Origin: Flammeovirgaceae bacterium BBD 1991-12
GTDB lineage: Bacteria > Bacteroidota > Bacteroidia > Cytophagales > Cyclobacteriaceae
NCBI GenBank assembly: GCA_001657315.1
Contig: LYSV01000094.1
Location: 31,136-95,135, forward strand
Reading direction: 5' to 3'
DNA length: 64,000 bases
Positions 44,450 to 53,100 of this stretch are shown in pieces. The notes under the pieces were generated by a model. That model made no database searches. It saw only the letters and a list, made by a program, of their open reading frames with translations, and had not been told where the DNA came from. The position numbers were made by a program, and so were the translations under genes. Numbering within the stretch: position 1 is the first letter of the stretch; each line of letters opens with the position of its first letter.

Positions 44450-45697
44450 ATGAGTCAAATAAAGATTTTTTTCTGCCTGGTGAAAGATGGGTTGAGCGCA
44501 GCCACGACAGGGAACAAGACCTACCATATCTGGATGGCTTCTCTCACTTTTCTGATGTTGCTTGGGGCCTATTGCTATCGGATACAGTTGAATGAAGGTC
44601 TTTCTGCCACAGGTATGAACGACAGGGTAAGCTGGGGGCTTTACATTTCCAATTTCACCTTTCTGGTGGGTGTAGCTGCTGCTGCGGTAATGCTCGTACT
44701 TCCAACGTATATTCTGAAGGATTTTGATTTTTCGAGGGCTGTGCTTATTGGCGAAGGCCTTGCGGTATCCGCGCTGGTGATGTGCCTGGCATTTGTAACA
44801 GTAGACCTGGGAGGCCCTGCCCGTGCATGGCACCTGATACCTGGATTGGGAAGGTTTAACTGGCCGGATTCAATGTTGGCCTGGGACGTCATTGTTCTAA
44901 ATGGATACCTGGTCATCAACCTGACTATACCACTCTATATTTTAATGAATAAATACCAGGGAAAAGCGCCTAACAGGAATGTCTACCTTCCCGGCATTAT
45001 GATTTCAGTATTTTGGGCTGTGGGGATCCACATGGTTACGGCATTTCTTTACGCTGGGCTACCTGCCAGACCATTTTGGAATAATTCTTTACTCGGCCCG
45101 AGATTTCTGGCTTCAGCCTTTGCTGCAGGACCTGCACTGATCATCCTGGCACTACAGGTAATAAAAAAATACTCCACTTACCAGATCACCAAAACCACCA
45201 TACGTAAGATCTCGCTGGTGGTAACAGTGGCAGCACAGATCAACCTGATAATGCTCATTTCAGAACTGTTCAAGGAGTTTTATACCCCTACTCATCACAG
45301 CATCAGCGCCTTGTATCTGTATTTCGGTCTGGATGGCAAAAATGCCCTGATGCCATGGATCTATACTTCAATAGCCATGAATATTATCGCCACAGGAATC
45401 CTTACCCTTCATATACTCAGGAAAGATATACGTTGGCTTAACCTGGCCTGCGTGTTACTCTTTATAGCCATTTGGATAGAAAAGGGAATGGGGCTGATCA
45501 TTCCGGGGTTTATCCCTGGCCCATGGGGAGCCATTGTAGAGTATACCCCCACGGTGGTGGAAATTGGTGTAACTATCGGTATATGGGCTATGGGGCTTTT
45601 CATCTTTACGATTCTGGTGAAGTCTGCCATCCCGATCGAAACTGGAAAGTTGAGTTATGCTAATGTAAAAAACAGTACTCATGAAAATAAGAATTGA
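44450..45697 (+). CDS. NrfD/PsrC-family quinol-oxidising membrane subunit
   Basis: 415 residues with about ten hydrophobic segments, matching the NrfD/PsrC/DsrP family of membrane quinone-interacting subunits. Diagnostic pieces are YISNFTFLVGVAAAAVMLVLP, VDLGGPARAWHLIPG and DVIVLNGYLVINL. It gives menaquinol electrons to the Fe-S partner encoded just upstream. Its C-terminus overlaps the next gene by 17 bases. In this operon it appears to stand in for NapC and NapGH. Confidence 0.88.
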   Translation: MSQIKIFFCLVKDGLSAATTGNKTYHIWMASLTFLMLLGAYCYRIQLNEGLSATGMNDRVSWGLYISNFTFLVGVAAAAVMLVLPTYILKDFDFSRAVLIGEGLAVSALVMCLAFVTVDLGGPARAWHLIPGLGRFNWPDSMLAWDVIVLNGYLVINLTIPLYILMNKYQGKAPNRNVYLPGIMISVFWAVGIHMVTAFLYAGLPARPFWNNSLLGPRFLASAFAAGPALIILALQVIKKYSTYQITKTTIRKISLVVTVAAQINLIMLISELFKEFYTPTHHSISALYLYFGLDGKNALMPWIYTSIAMNIIATGILTLHILRKDIRWLNLACVLLFIAIWIEKGMGLIIPGFIPGPWGAIVEYTPTVVEIGVTIGIWAMGLFIFTILVKSAIPIETGKLSYANVKNSTHENKN

Positions 45698-46058
45698 AAA
45701 CAACAATATTCGTGTGCGGCTGACTAAACGGGAAGTTGAAAGTTTTGATTCAGCATACAAAATTGATGGTTTAACGGTTTTTGGACCTGCCCTAAGTCAA
45801 AGGCTGCATTATACGTTGATAAAAGATACCGACATAGACAAAATTCAATCATCTTTTGAATCACAAGTCATAAGTATAAGGATCCCCGCCAGGCTGGTGA
45901 CAAAATGGATGACAACAGAATTGATAACTTTGGAAGAACGAATTGCTGTTACCAATGACCATACCCTGCACCTCATCATTGAAAAAGACCTGAAAAGGCG
46001 GAGTAGCAAATACCCTGAAGATCCGGATGCTTACCCCCACCCTTTGGAAAAAAAGTGA
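45681..46058 (+). CDS. DUF7009-like small protein at end of nap operon
   Basis: 125 residues. The N-terminus MKIRIENNNIRVRLTKREV is typical of a small Bacteroidota family (DUF7009, by my recollection) of unknown function. It is hydrophilic, with no signal or membrane segment. The start lies inside the NrfD gene, so the two are coupled. It may assist assembly of the nap machinery. Confidence 0.65.
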   Translation: MKIRIENNNIRVRLTKREVESFDSAYKIDGLTVFGPALSQRLHYTLIKDTDIDKIQSSFESQVISIRIPARLVTKWMTTELITLEERIAVTNDHTLHLIIEKDLKRRSSKYPEDPDAYPHPLEKK

Positions 46059-46154
46059 TAAACTCTTTACATTTTTAAAAACCTGGGGTGGACTTCGGGA
46101 ATATATTGAGCCTCCTCAAGAACACAGATCATATTTCTACCCTCAATGAACCGC

Positions 46155-46847
46155 CTACTTCCGTGGTTTCAGCGGCCTTACTTCAATATCTACATGATGA
46201 TAGTTAGGGTGGGATTGCAGGCAGTGCACGACAGTTTCGGCAATATCTTCCGGGCGCATCATACTGTCATTGGTAGTGACTGAGTCAATGGCATCAAAAA
46301 AACGGGTATTTACAGAGCCCGGATATATACAGGTCACCTTGATACCATCATTGCGCACCTCCTTGTACATCGAATGTGAAAGCCCTCTGACAGCGTGTTT
46401 GGTAGCGCAGTAGGCAGCCATACCGGGAATTCCTGTGGTACCGGCGATAGACGAGATATTGACAATATGCCCCTCATCATTTTTCTTCATTTGGGGGATC
46501 ACCAGCTGGGAGCAGTAAAAAACTCCGTCCACATTGGTCTCAAACATTTCATGCCACTGTTCGTGGTCCAGTGTTTCAAGGCTCCCTTCGTAGCCAAGAC
46601 CGGCATTGTTCACCAGTATGGAAATGTCCTCACCAAAATCCTTCACTGTCTCCTGCCATGCCTTTTTGACTGAATTGAAATCACGAACATTGGTTTCATA
46701 AAACCTGAAATCCGGATCTTCAATAGCAGGCGCAGACCGGCTCCAGCCTGCTACTTTACAACCGGCCTTCAACAGGGTCTGCACCGTAGCCTTGCCGATC
46801 CCCTTGCTCACCCCTGTTACAACGGCTACCTTGTTTTTGAGCTCCAT
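46155..46847 (-). CDS. SDR family oxidoreductase
   Basis: 230 residues. Short-chain dehydrogenase with the cofactor motif TGVSKGIGKATV (about residues 11-22), NNAG (about 83-86), the catalytic Ser in VNISSIAG and YCATKHA with Tyr and Lys. Substrate unknown. The end of the coding region shares a base with the polyprenyl synthase start at 46847, so the two are in one operon. Convergent with the nap operon. Confidence 0.92.
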   Translation of the reverse strand: MELKNKVAVVTGVSKGIGKATVQTLLKAGCKVAGWSRSAPAIEDPDFRFYETNVRDFNSVKKAWQETVKDFGEDISILVNNAGLGYEGSLETLDHEQWHEMFETNVDGVFYCSQLVIPQMKKNDEGHIVNISSIAGTTGIPGMAAYCATKHAVRGLSHSMYKEVRNDGIKVTCIYPGSVNTRFFDAIDSVTTNDSMMRPEDIAETVVHCLQSHPNYHHVDIEVRPLKPRK

Positions 46848-47821
46848 TATTTGTTCCTTTCTATTGTAAACTGCACCAGATCAGCCAACGATCTTTTGTA
46901 GATCGAATCTTCGAACTTTTCGAGTATGTCCAGCGCCTCCTGGTAGAATTTCATCATAACACCCCTGGCATAGTCTATCCCACCTGATGCTTTTACAAAT
47001 TCAATGACCTCGTTCACGTTCTGGCGGCTTTTGGAGTCCTTGCCTATTATCCTCTTGATCCTTCTTCTGTCAGACCAGGAGGCTGACTCCAGGGCCTTGA
47101 TCAAAGGCAGGGTGATCTTCTTTTCCTTGATGTCAATACCCACAGGCTTGCCTATTTCCATATCACTGTAGTCGAACAGGTCATCTTTCATCTGGAAGGC
47201 CATCCCTATCTTTTCCCCGAAATCGCGCATATGGGTTATGGTGCCATTCTCACAACCTGAAGAACATGCACCCACTGCACAGCAGGAAGCTACCAGCGAG
47301 GCTGTCTTTTGCCGTATGATCTCGTAATACACATCTTCAGTAATATCCAGGTGGCGTGTTTTTTCCATTTGCAACAGCTCTCCCTCGCTCATTTCCTTCA
47401 CCGCTGAGGACACAATTTTGAGCAGGTCGTAGTCTTCGTTATCCACGGATAGCAATAACCCCCGGGATAGCAGATAATCTCCTACCAGCACAGCGATCTT
47501 GTTTTTCCATAGTGCATTAATGGAAAAGAAACCTCTGCGATAATTGGCGTCATCCACCACATCATCGTGCACCAGGGTAGCGGTATGCAGGAGTTCGATC
47601 AGTGAGGCGCCACGATAGGTAGATTCAGTGATTTCACCGCATGTTCCGGCACTCAGGAATACGAACATCGGCCGCATTTGCTTGCCCTTGCGCTTTACGA
47701 TGTAACTCATAATTTTGTCCAGAAGAAGCACCTTTGTCTTCATGGAGGCCCTGAATTTTTTTTCAAATTCATTCATCTCCGAGGCAATAGGCGTCTTAAT
47801 ATCTTTTAAGCTTAGGGCCAT
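46847..47821 (-). CDS. Polyprenyl diphosphate synthase
   Basis: 324 residues. Trans-isoprenyl synthase with the first aspartate motif LVHDDVVDD (FARM, about residue 84-92) and the second MKDDLFDYSD (about 213). Bulky residues upstream of the first motif (ELLHTATL) fit a long-chain product, probably the side chain of menaquinone, the quinone assumed to feed the Nap and Nos chains. It is divergent from the alpha/beta hydrolase with 55 bases between. Confidence 0.92.
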   Translation of the reverse strand: MALSLKDIKTPIASEMNEFEKKFRASMKTKVLLLDKIMSYIVKRKGKQMRPMFVFLSAGTCGEITESTYRGASLIELLHTATLVHDDVVDDANYRRGFFSINALWKNKIAVLVGDYLLSRGLLLSVDNEDYDLLKIVSSAVKEMSEGELLQMEKTRHLDITEDVYYEIIRQKTASLVASCCAVGACSSGCENGTITHMRDFGEKIGMAFQMKDDLFDYSDMEIGKPVGIDIKEKKITLPLIKALESASWSDRRRIKRIIGKDSKSRQNVNEVIEFVKASGGIDYARGVMMKFYQEALDILEKFEDSIYKRSLADLVQFTIERNK

Positions 47822-47876
47822 AAGGTGAAATGAGCTACAATAATAGCCAGCAAAACCACCTAATCAAAATATATTT

Positions 47877-48740
47877 ATGCCAGCTAAAATCAAATTGATC
47901 AAGGACTTCCCGCTCATCAGCCCACACAAACAAAGGCCCTTCATAGCAGATGCCCGGTATTGTGAAGATGGCCTGAATAAGCCTGTGGTAGTTTTTGTTC
48001 ATGGCTTCAAGGGTTTCAAGGACTGGGGTCACTTCAACCTGATAGCCGATCATTTTGCACAAGAGGGTTTTGTATTCATAAAGCTGAACCTGTCCCACAA
48101 CGGCACCACACCGGAAAGTCCCCTGGATTTTGCTGATCTGAAGGCGTTCAGTGAAAACAACTTCTCTATTGAACTGGATGATATCGGGGCACTGATCGAT
48201 ACGCTGCCGGGCACTGATGGTCCGGTTCCTGAGAAGGAGATGGACGCAGAGCGTGTATATATCATTGGCCACAGCCGCGGCGGAAGTCTTGCCCTGCTAA
48301 AAGCGTACGAAGACAAACGGATAAAAAAGGTAGCGGCATGGGCTCCGGTACATGATCTGTCGGAAAGGTGGCCAGAAGAGGTGCTGAAAAAGTGGAAAGA
48401 AGAAGGCATTTACTACGTTTACAATGGCCGGACAAAACAAAACATGCCCATGAAATATCAGATAGTGGAGGACTTTCAGTCGAACAGGGACAGGCTTGAT
48501 GTTCCAAAGGCCGTCAAAAACCTGAATATCCCGGTACTACTCATTCATGGCACTACAGATGAAACGCTCCCCTACCAAAATACGGAACGACTGGCCGGGC
48601 CCGGATCTGATATCATATTTATGAAAGTGCAGGGCGCAAACCATGTATTTGGCGGCAGCCACCCGTTTACCGGAAGAACCCTTCCGGACCATACACTTAA
48701 GATTGTAAATAAAACAGTATCTTTCTTTCAAAGTGAATAG
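47877..48740 (+). CDS. Alpha/beta hydrolase
   Basis: 287 residues. Alpha/beta hydrolase fold with VVVFVHGFKGFKDWG (oxyanion region), the nucleophile elbow GHSRGGSLAL (Ser about 128), a likely acid Asp in IHGTTDETLPY and the histidine in GANHVFGGSHPF. No signal peptide. Family resembles dienelactone or peptidase-type hydrolases; substrate unknown. Starts the plus-strand group with mscS and corA. Confidence 0.9.
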   Translation: MPAKIKLIKDFPLISPHKQRPFIADARYCEDGLNKPVVVFVHGFKGFKDWGHFNLIADHFAQEGFVFIKLNLSHNGTTPESPLDFADLKAFSENNFSIELDDIGALIDTLPGTDGPVPEKEMDAERVYIIGHSRGGSLALLKAYEDKRIKKVAAWAPVHDLSERWPEEVLKKWKEEGIYYVYNGRTKQNMPMKYQIVEDFQSNRDRLDVPKAVKNLNIPVLLIHGTTDETLPYQNTERLAGPGSDIIFMKVQGANHVFGGSHPFTGRTLPDHTLKIVNKTVSFFQSE

Positions 48741-48743
48741 AAA

Positions 48744-49595
48744 ATGAAAATCGATATGGAGGCCTGGTATATGGAGTACCTGGTAGTGCCCTTTGGCATA
48801 TTACTCATGGCGTTTGCCCTTGCCCGGGTCCTGCGGTTCTTCCTGGACAGGTCTGTAAAAGCCGCTTCGCAAACACTGAAGGTAGATCCCACCAAGTACA
48901 ATTTCCTCAAAAACGCACTAAGTTCCATTGTCTATATCTCGGCTATTATTATTATTTTTTACTCGATCCCTGCCCTGAAGGACTATGGGCTCACGCTGTT
49001 TGCAAGTGCCGGAGTTTTTGCTGCTGTCATCGGTTTTGCTTCGCAATCAGCCTTTTCAAATATCATCAGTGGTATCTTCATTGTTATCTTCAAACCTTTC
49101 AGGGTAGGTGATATTGTGAACATTGGCGACCTCCACAGTGGAGAGGTGGAAGACATCACCCTGAGGCATACCATCATCCGCAATTTTGAGAATCGCCGGG
49201 TGGTCATTCCCAATGCCATCATCAGTAACGAGACCATCATCAACAGCCATCTGACAGAAGAGACGACATGCATGTTCGTGATCATGGGGATCAGCTATGA
49301 TTCTGATATTGACCTCGCCATGAGGATCATGCAGGAGGAAGCAATGAAGCATCCCAATTTTGTGGATCACCGGACGGAGGAAGATGTACAAAATGGTGAA
49401 CCACCCGTGATCGTCCGTTTGATCAGTTTTGGGGACAGCTCGGTCAACCTGCGTGCTTCTGTATGGGCGGCCGATCCTTCCAGAGGCTTTGTTATGCGGT
49501 GCGACCTGTACAAGTCCATCAAGGAGCGATTCGACCACGAAGGTGTAGAGATCCCCTTCCCCTACCGTACCATTGTGTATAAGGAACAACAATAA
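48744..49595 (+). CDS. mscS: Small-conductance mechanosensitive channel MscS
   Basis: 283 residues. Three N-terminal hydrophobic segments (about residues 8-28, 55-75 and 85-105) are followed by the pore helix GFASQSAFSNIISGIFIVIF and the beta domain with VGDIVNIGDLHSGEVEDITLRHT. VVIPNAIISNETIIN is typical. It opens under membrane tension to release solutes. It begins four bases after the hydrolase stop and precedes corA, so the two ion channels share a transcript. Confidence 0.93.
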   Translation: MKIDMEAWYMEYLVVPFGILLMAFALARVLRFFLDRSVKAASQTLKVDPTKYNFLKNALSSIVYISAIIIIFYSIPALKDYGLTLFASAGVFAAVIGFASQSAFSNIISGIFIVIFKPFRVGDIVNIGDLHSGEVEDITLRHTIIRNFENRRVVIPNAIISNETIINSHLTEETTCMFVIMGISYDSDIDLAMRIMQEEAMKHPNFVDHRTEEDVQNGEPPVIVRLISFGDSSVNLRASVWAADPSRGFVMRCDLYKSIKERFDHEGVEIPFPYRTIVYKEQQ

Positions 49596-49601
49596 AGGAA
49601 G

Positions 49602-50684
49602 ATGCGACTACCCAAAATAAATATATTCCATTTTACCCATGCTAAAGAGACAGCCGGTCTGCCGCCAGGACAGCTTATTCACATTGGTGAGAAGCTGACG
49701 GATAAAACCGAAATAGATCATATCTATTACAATGACAGGGACTTCCACGAAAAAACAAGCGAGAATACAGACGAGATCCTCGCTGATCTGGACCAGTCCC
49801 GCGTGCACTGGATAAATGTAGATGGGCTGCACAACGTTGAGTCGATCCGAAAGCTGGGAGAGCACTTTGAACTTGATCCTCTCTTGCTGGAAGACATACT
49901 GAATACTCATCAAAGACCAAAATCCGAGGAATATGAGAACAGCGTATTCTTTACCTTAAAAACGCTGAATGCATTCAATGAAAATGATATCATTTACGAG
50001 CAGATCAGCTTTGTGCTTGGGAAAAATGTGGTACTGTCCTTTCAGGAAAAAGAGGGTGATCTCTTTGGAGGCCTGAGAACACGGTTAAGAAACCCACAGT
50101 ACAGCAAGGCAAGAAAAAAAGGCGCTGACTATCTTTTCTACAGGCTGATTGACATTACTGTAGACAGCTACTACGTGATCCTGGAAAACATTGCCGAACG
50201 CATTGAATCCCTGGAGGAGGAGCTTTGGGATGCCCCTCAGAAAAGTACTTTGCAAAAAATACAGCAGCTCAAAAAAGAGTTGATCATATTGAGAAAATCA
50301 ATTTATCCGGTACGTGAGTCGCTGAGTGGGATCGCAAAGGGTGAGTATCCCCTGATCAAAAAAGATACTATCAAATACTTCACTGATGTATATGATCATA
50401 TACTGCATATTATAGAAAGCTTTGAGACCTACCGTGATCTCGCCGGCAGCCTCATGGACATGTACATGACCAATATAAGCAACAGAATGAACGAGGTAAT
50501 GAAAGTGCTAACGATTATTGCCACCATTTTCATACCTCTTACCTTCATTGCAGGTATTTACGGAATGAACTTTCAACACATGCCGGAGCTTTCCTGGCGA
50601 TATGGGTATGTATCGGCATTATCAATCATGGCCTTTATTTTTATTACTTTAATACTTTATTTTAAAAGAAAAAAATGGATATGA
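49602..50684 (+). CDS. corA: CorA-family divalent cation channel
   Basis: 360 residues. A large cytosolic domain is followed by two C-terminal membrane helices with the GIYGMNF signature (the GMN selectivity motif, about residue 318). The start VHWINVDGLHN and LLEDILNTHQRPK match CorA. It transports Mg2+ and sometimes Co2+ or Ni2+. The stop overlaps the next gene by ten bases. Confidence 0.94.
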   Translation: MRLPKINIFHFTHAKETAGLPPGQLIHIGEKLTDKTEIDHIYYNDRDFHEKTSENTDEILADLDQSRVHWINVDGLHNVESIRKLGEHFELDPLLLEDILNTHQRPKSEEYENSVFFTLKTLNAFNENDIIYEQISFVLGKNVVLSFQEKEGDLFGGLRTRLRNPQYSKARKKGADYLFYRLIDITVDSYYVILENIAERIESLEEELWDAPQKSTLQKIQQLKKELIILRKSIYPVRESLSGIAKGEYPLIKKDTIKYFTDVYDHILHIIESFETYRDLAGSLMDMYMTNISNRMNEVMKVLTIIATIFIPLTFIAGIYGMNFQHMPELSWRYGYVSALSIMAFIFITLILYFKRKKWI

Positions 50685-51076
50685 AGTACTTGTTATTGAC
50701 TCTGGCTTTAATAACATCGTTGAGTGTCAAAGCCCAGACCAGTGCCACCGATCTGGCGCAGCAACAACTTGAGGCTTACAACGCACGTGATATAGAAGCA
50801 TTCCTCGTTCCCTACAGTGATTCTGTCCGCGTTTACAACTTTCCCAATACCTTACGCTACACCGGAAAGGAGGAAATGCGGATACGTTATGCCGGTATGT
50901 TTGAAAATACACCTGACCTGCATTGTACACTCGTCAACCGGGTAAATCTTGGCAATGTCGTCATAGATCAGGAAAGCGTGATCTTCGACAAGGCTAAGCC
51001 ACCTGTTGAAGTCTTCGCTCTGTACAAAACAGCAGCCGGCAAGATCCAGGAAGTTTACTTTATCAGGCCGGACTAA
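50675..51076 (+). CDS. Secreted NTF2-like (SnoaL/ketosteroid isomerase fold) protein
   Basis: 133 residues. Signal peptide (MKYLLLTLALITSLSVKA) then a NTF2-like cone fold: AQQQLEAYNARDIEAFLVPYSDSVRVYNFPN and VFALYKTAAGKIQEVYF. It may bind a small hydrophobic ligand; no catalytic set is evident. Start uncertain between 50675 and 50681. Overlaps corA, so co-expression is likely. Confidence 0.8.
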   Translation: MDMKYLLLTLALITSLSVKAQTSATDLAQQQLEAYNARDIEAFLVPYSDSVRVYNFPNTLRYTGKEEMRIRYAGMFENTPDLHCTLVNRVNLGNVVIDQESVIFDKAKPPVEVFALYKTAAGKIQEVYFIRPD

Positions 51077-51080
51077 GGGC

Positions 51081-51188
51081 TCATTGTGAGGCAAAATAAA
51101 GGGCCAGAATGATAAGCCCGTAGAGAATAACCCCAATCCAAAGTACTTTTCGTTTTAATCTAAGTGATTTTTCGCTGGTCCTTATCAT
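51081..51188 (-). CDS. 35-aa single-span membrane protein, possibly frameshifted
   Basis: An ATG at 51186-51188 opens 35 codons: a basic N-terminus (LRLKRKVLW) and one membrane helix ending ILALYFASQ. Just upstream, in another frame, another hydrophobic stretch is encoded (GLIVILAGFLNKLI, from about 51249), stopping inside this gene. Joined, they would give a two-span protein of about 60 residues, so the small gene may be the second half of a frameshifted gene. The region between it and the DUF2911 gene otherwise holds nothing I can assign. Confidence 0.4.
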   Translation of the reverse strand: MIRTSEKSLRLKRKVLWIGVILYGLIILALYFASQ

Positions 51189-51370
51189 GACAAATAAGTT
51201 TATTGAGAAACCCGGCTAAAATCACAATTAATCCAAGGTAAGGAAACAACAGATTATCCGCTTAAAAAGTTCATCGGAGTTGGAGGGATATGTATTTATA
51301 AATCAGTGAAATATACAAAGAAACCAGGCACAAAACCTGGCTTCTTTGTCACGCATTTTATGAGAAAAAA

Positions 51371-51865
51371 TCATTCTATGCCAAATTTCACAAGGGAATT
51401 TTCCCATGCAAGCATTATTCCTGCGTCTTCTACGGAAATGTTGAAAGTCTCTACATACTCAGAAGGTTTTCCTGACTTCACCTTAACTCGTAAAACATCC
51501 TTGGATTCATCATAGTCATAGGCTCCCCACTGATCAGGGACACTATTGAAGATGATGGTCCACTCCTTTTCCCCTGGTATGGTAAAAAGCGCATATTTTC
51601 CCTGGGCCAGTTTTTTGCCTTCTACTTTTATGTCCTTATTTATTTCAAAGGTGGTAGCATTGTTTGCTCCTGTACGCCAAACCTTGCCATAAGGCACTTT
51701 TTCACCACCGATCATCGTCCTTCCACGTGCAGAAGGCTGATGGTAACTGATCTTTACAGAAGTACCACCTATCTCACCCTCTACCTTCGCCGGCGGACTT
51801 TTCTGTGAATAGCACTGAGCGGAAAACAATAAAACACCAAAGAGTAGAATACTTACTTTTTTCAT
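51371..51865 (-). CDS. DUF2911 secreted protein
   Basis: 164 residues. Signal peptide (about 1-20), then the DUF2911 pattern: SARGRTMIGGEKVPYGKVWRTG, NNATTFEINKDIKVEGKKL and KGKYALFTIPG-like text (AQGKYALFTIPGEKEW). The family is widespread in Bacteroidota with unknown function. Appears monocistronic; the 168 bases upstream hold no gene I can support apart from the frameshifted tail of the next gene. Confidence 0.9.
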   Translation of the reverse strand: MKKVSILLFGVLLFSAQCYSQKSPPAKVEGEIGGTSVKISYHQPSARGRTMIGGEKVPYGKVWRTGANNATTFEINKDIKVEGKKLAQGKYALFTIPGEKEWTIIFNSVPDQWGAYDYDESKDVLRVKVKSGKPSEYVETFNISVEDAGIMLAWENSLVKFGIE

Positions 51866-52033
51866 AGGATTTGAATTAGTTGATCATATACGAAGCTTAA
51901 ACGCTACAACGGATCAATGGTTCAGATGGAAGGACAAACAGCAAGGTAATACCCACCAATGACAGTATGTATTGAAGTTGCTCCTTAACACATGTATCCG
52001 ACAGGTTAAAGGCTGGCCGGCAAGTCCTGATGA

Positions 52034-53100
52034 TCAAAAAGCCTCTGCAAACGCAAAGTAAAAACCACTTGTATTTTTTCCCAGTCCGTAATCAATACGA
52101 ATATTGATCCTGTCCTTCCTGTTTATCTGTACCCTCACGTCCATTTGAAATCATCCAACATAAAGTTGTCCACTGAAGCAGCCACATCGCCCAGCCCGCT
52201 AAAAACCACAAAACCCAGCCAGGGAATGACCTGCCTCCGGTACTCCGCCTGAAAAGCTACCTGATTCTTGTCTCTGAAACGTCCCTGATAATAACCCCTC
52301 ATGATCTGATCACCTCCCATTAATGCCAGCTCCCGAAAGGGAACGTCACCGTCATTAAACTCTCCCAGAAACTGAGCAGCCAGCACGGTGCGTGTATTCA
52401 GGAGCCAGTATTTCCTTGCATCCAGCCGGTACCGGTTAAAGTTAAAATCACTTCCTATATAATCTCCATGAAAAACAGCCGAGATCTCCAGGAAGGCCCC
52501 TTTGAAACTATTCAGCACATTATCCCGGCTATCATGCAGCCACGCAAATCCGGCACCCGAGTACGTTCCAACCTCTGATTCGAGTTTTGGTTTGTCATCC
52601 GTTAAAACTCCTGGCTCAAAGACAAGATCGTAAAGATGGATCCCCCGGTAGATCAGGCCAGCAAAGTTAAAGTCCCGCACCTTTTTGAGGATACGCTGCT
52701 GAAATGCAAAAACCTTGTAATCAAGATCCTCTTCATTTTCTTCTTTACTGTTATTGCCAATACCATAGTAAAAAATAGGAAAATCAAAGTAGCTGATATC
52801 TCCGAAGAAATTATATTTTTCTTCCTTTAGGAAAACGTTGTTCTTTATTTGAGCGATCACCTGATTATTAATGGTGTAGGCACCAAGCACCTGGATATTG
52901 GAGGCTCTGGTATCCGAAGGAGCACCAAGGTTAAAAACCCCTGAAGTCAGCGCGCCAAAGCCCAGTCTGGTCTCGGGAGTATAGAAAACAACGGGCAGTG
53001 GCAGAATACTCACTTTTTTGTCCGCCCGGGTACTGTCCTGTGACAGAACAGCTTGTATCGGAACGAAAAGGGCAAGACAATAAAAAATCCCCTTTACCAC
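52034..53100 (-). CDS. D15/Omp85-like outer membrane protein, C-terminal frameshift
   Basis: Signal peptide (about 1-20), then a surface-antigen barrel pattern (SILPLPVVFYTPETRLGFG, LGEFNDGDVPFRELALMGGDQIMRGYYQGRFRD, VAFQAEYRRQV). The first frame stops at 52135 after …DDFKWT. The missing end is found at once in the next frame, VRVQINRKDRINIRIDYG then GFYFAFAEAF, to a stop at 52034-52036, including the terminal aromatic needed by the barrel assembly machine. About 4-5 residues seem missing at the join (52135-52143), so the cause is a small deletion. Start overlaps the flavin reductase gene by seven bases. Confidence 0.8.
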
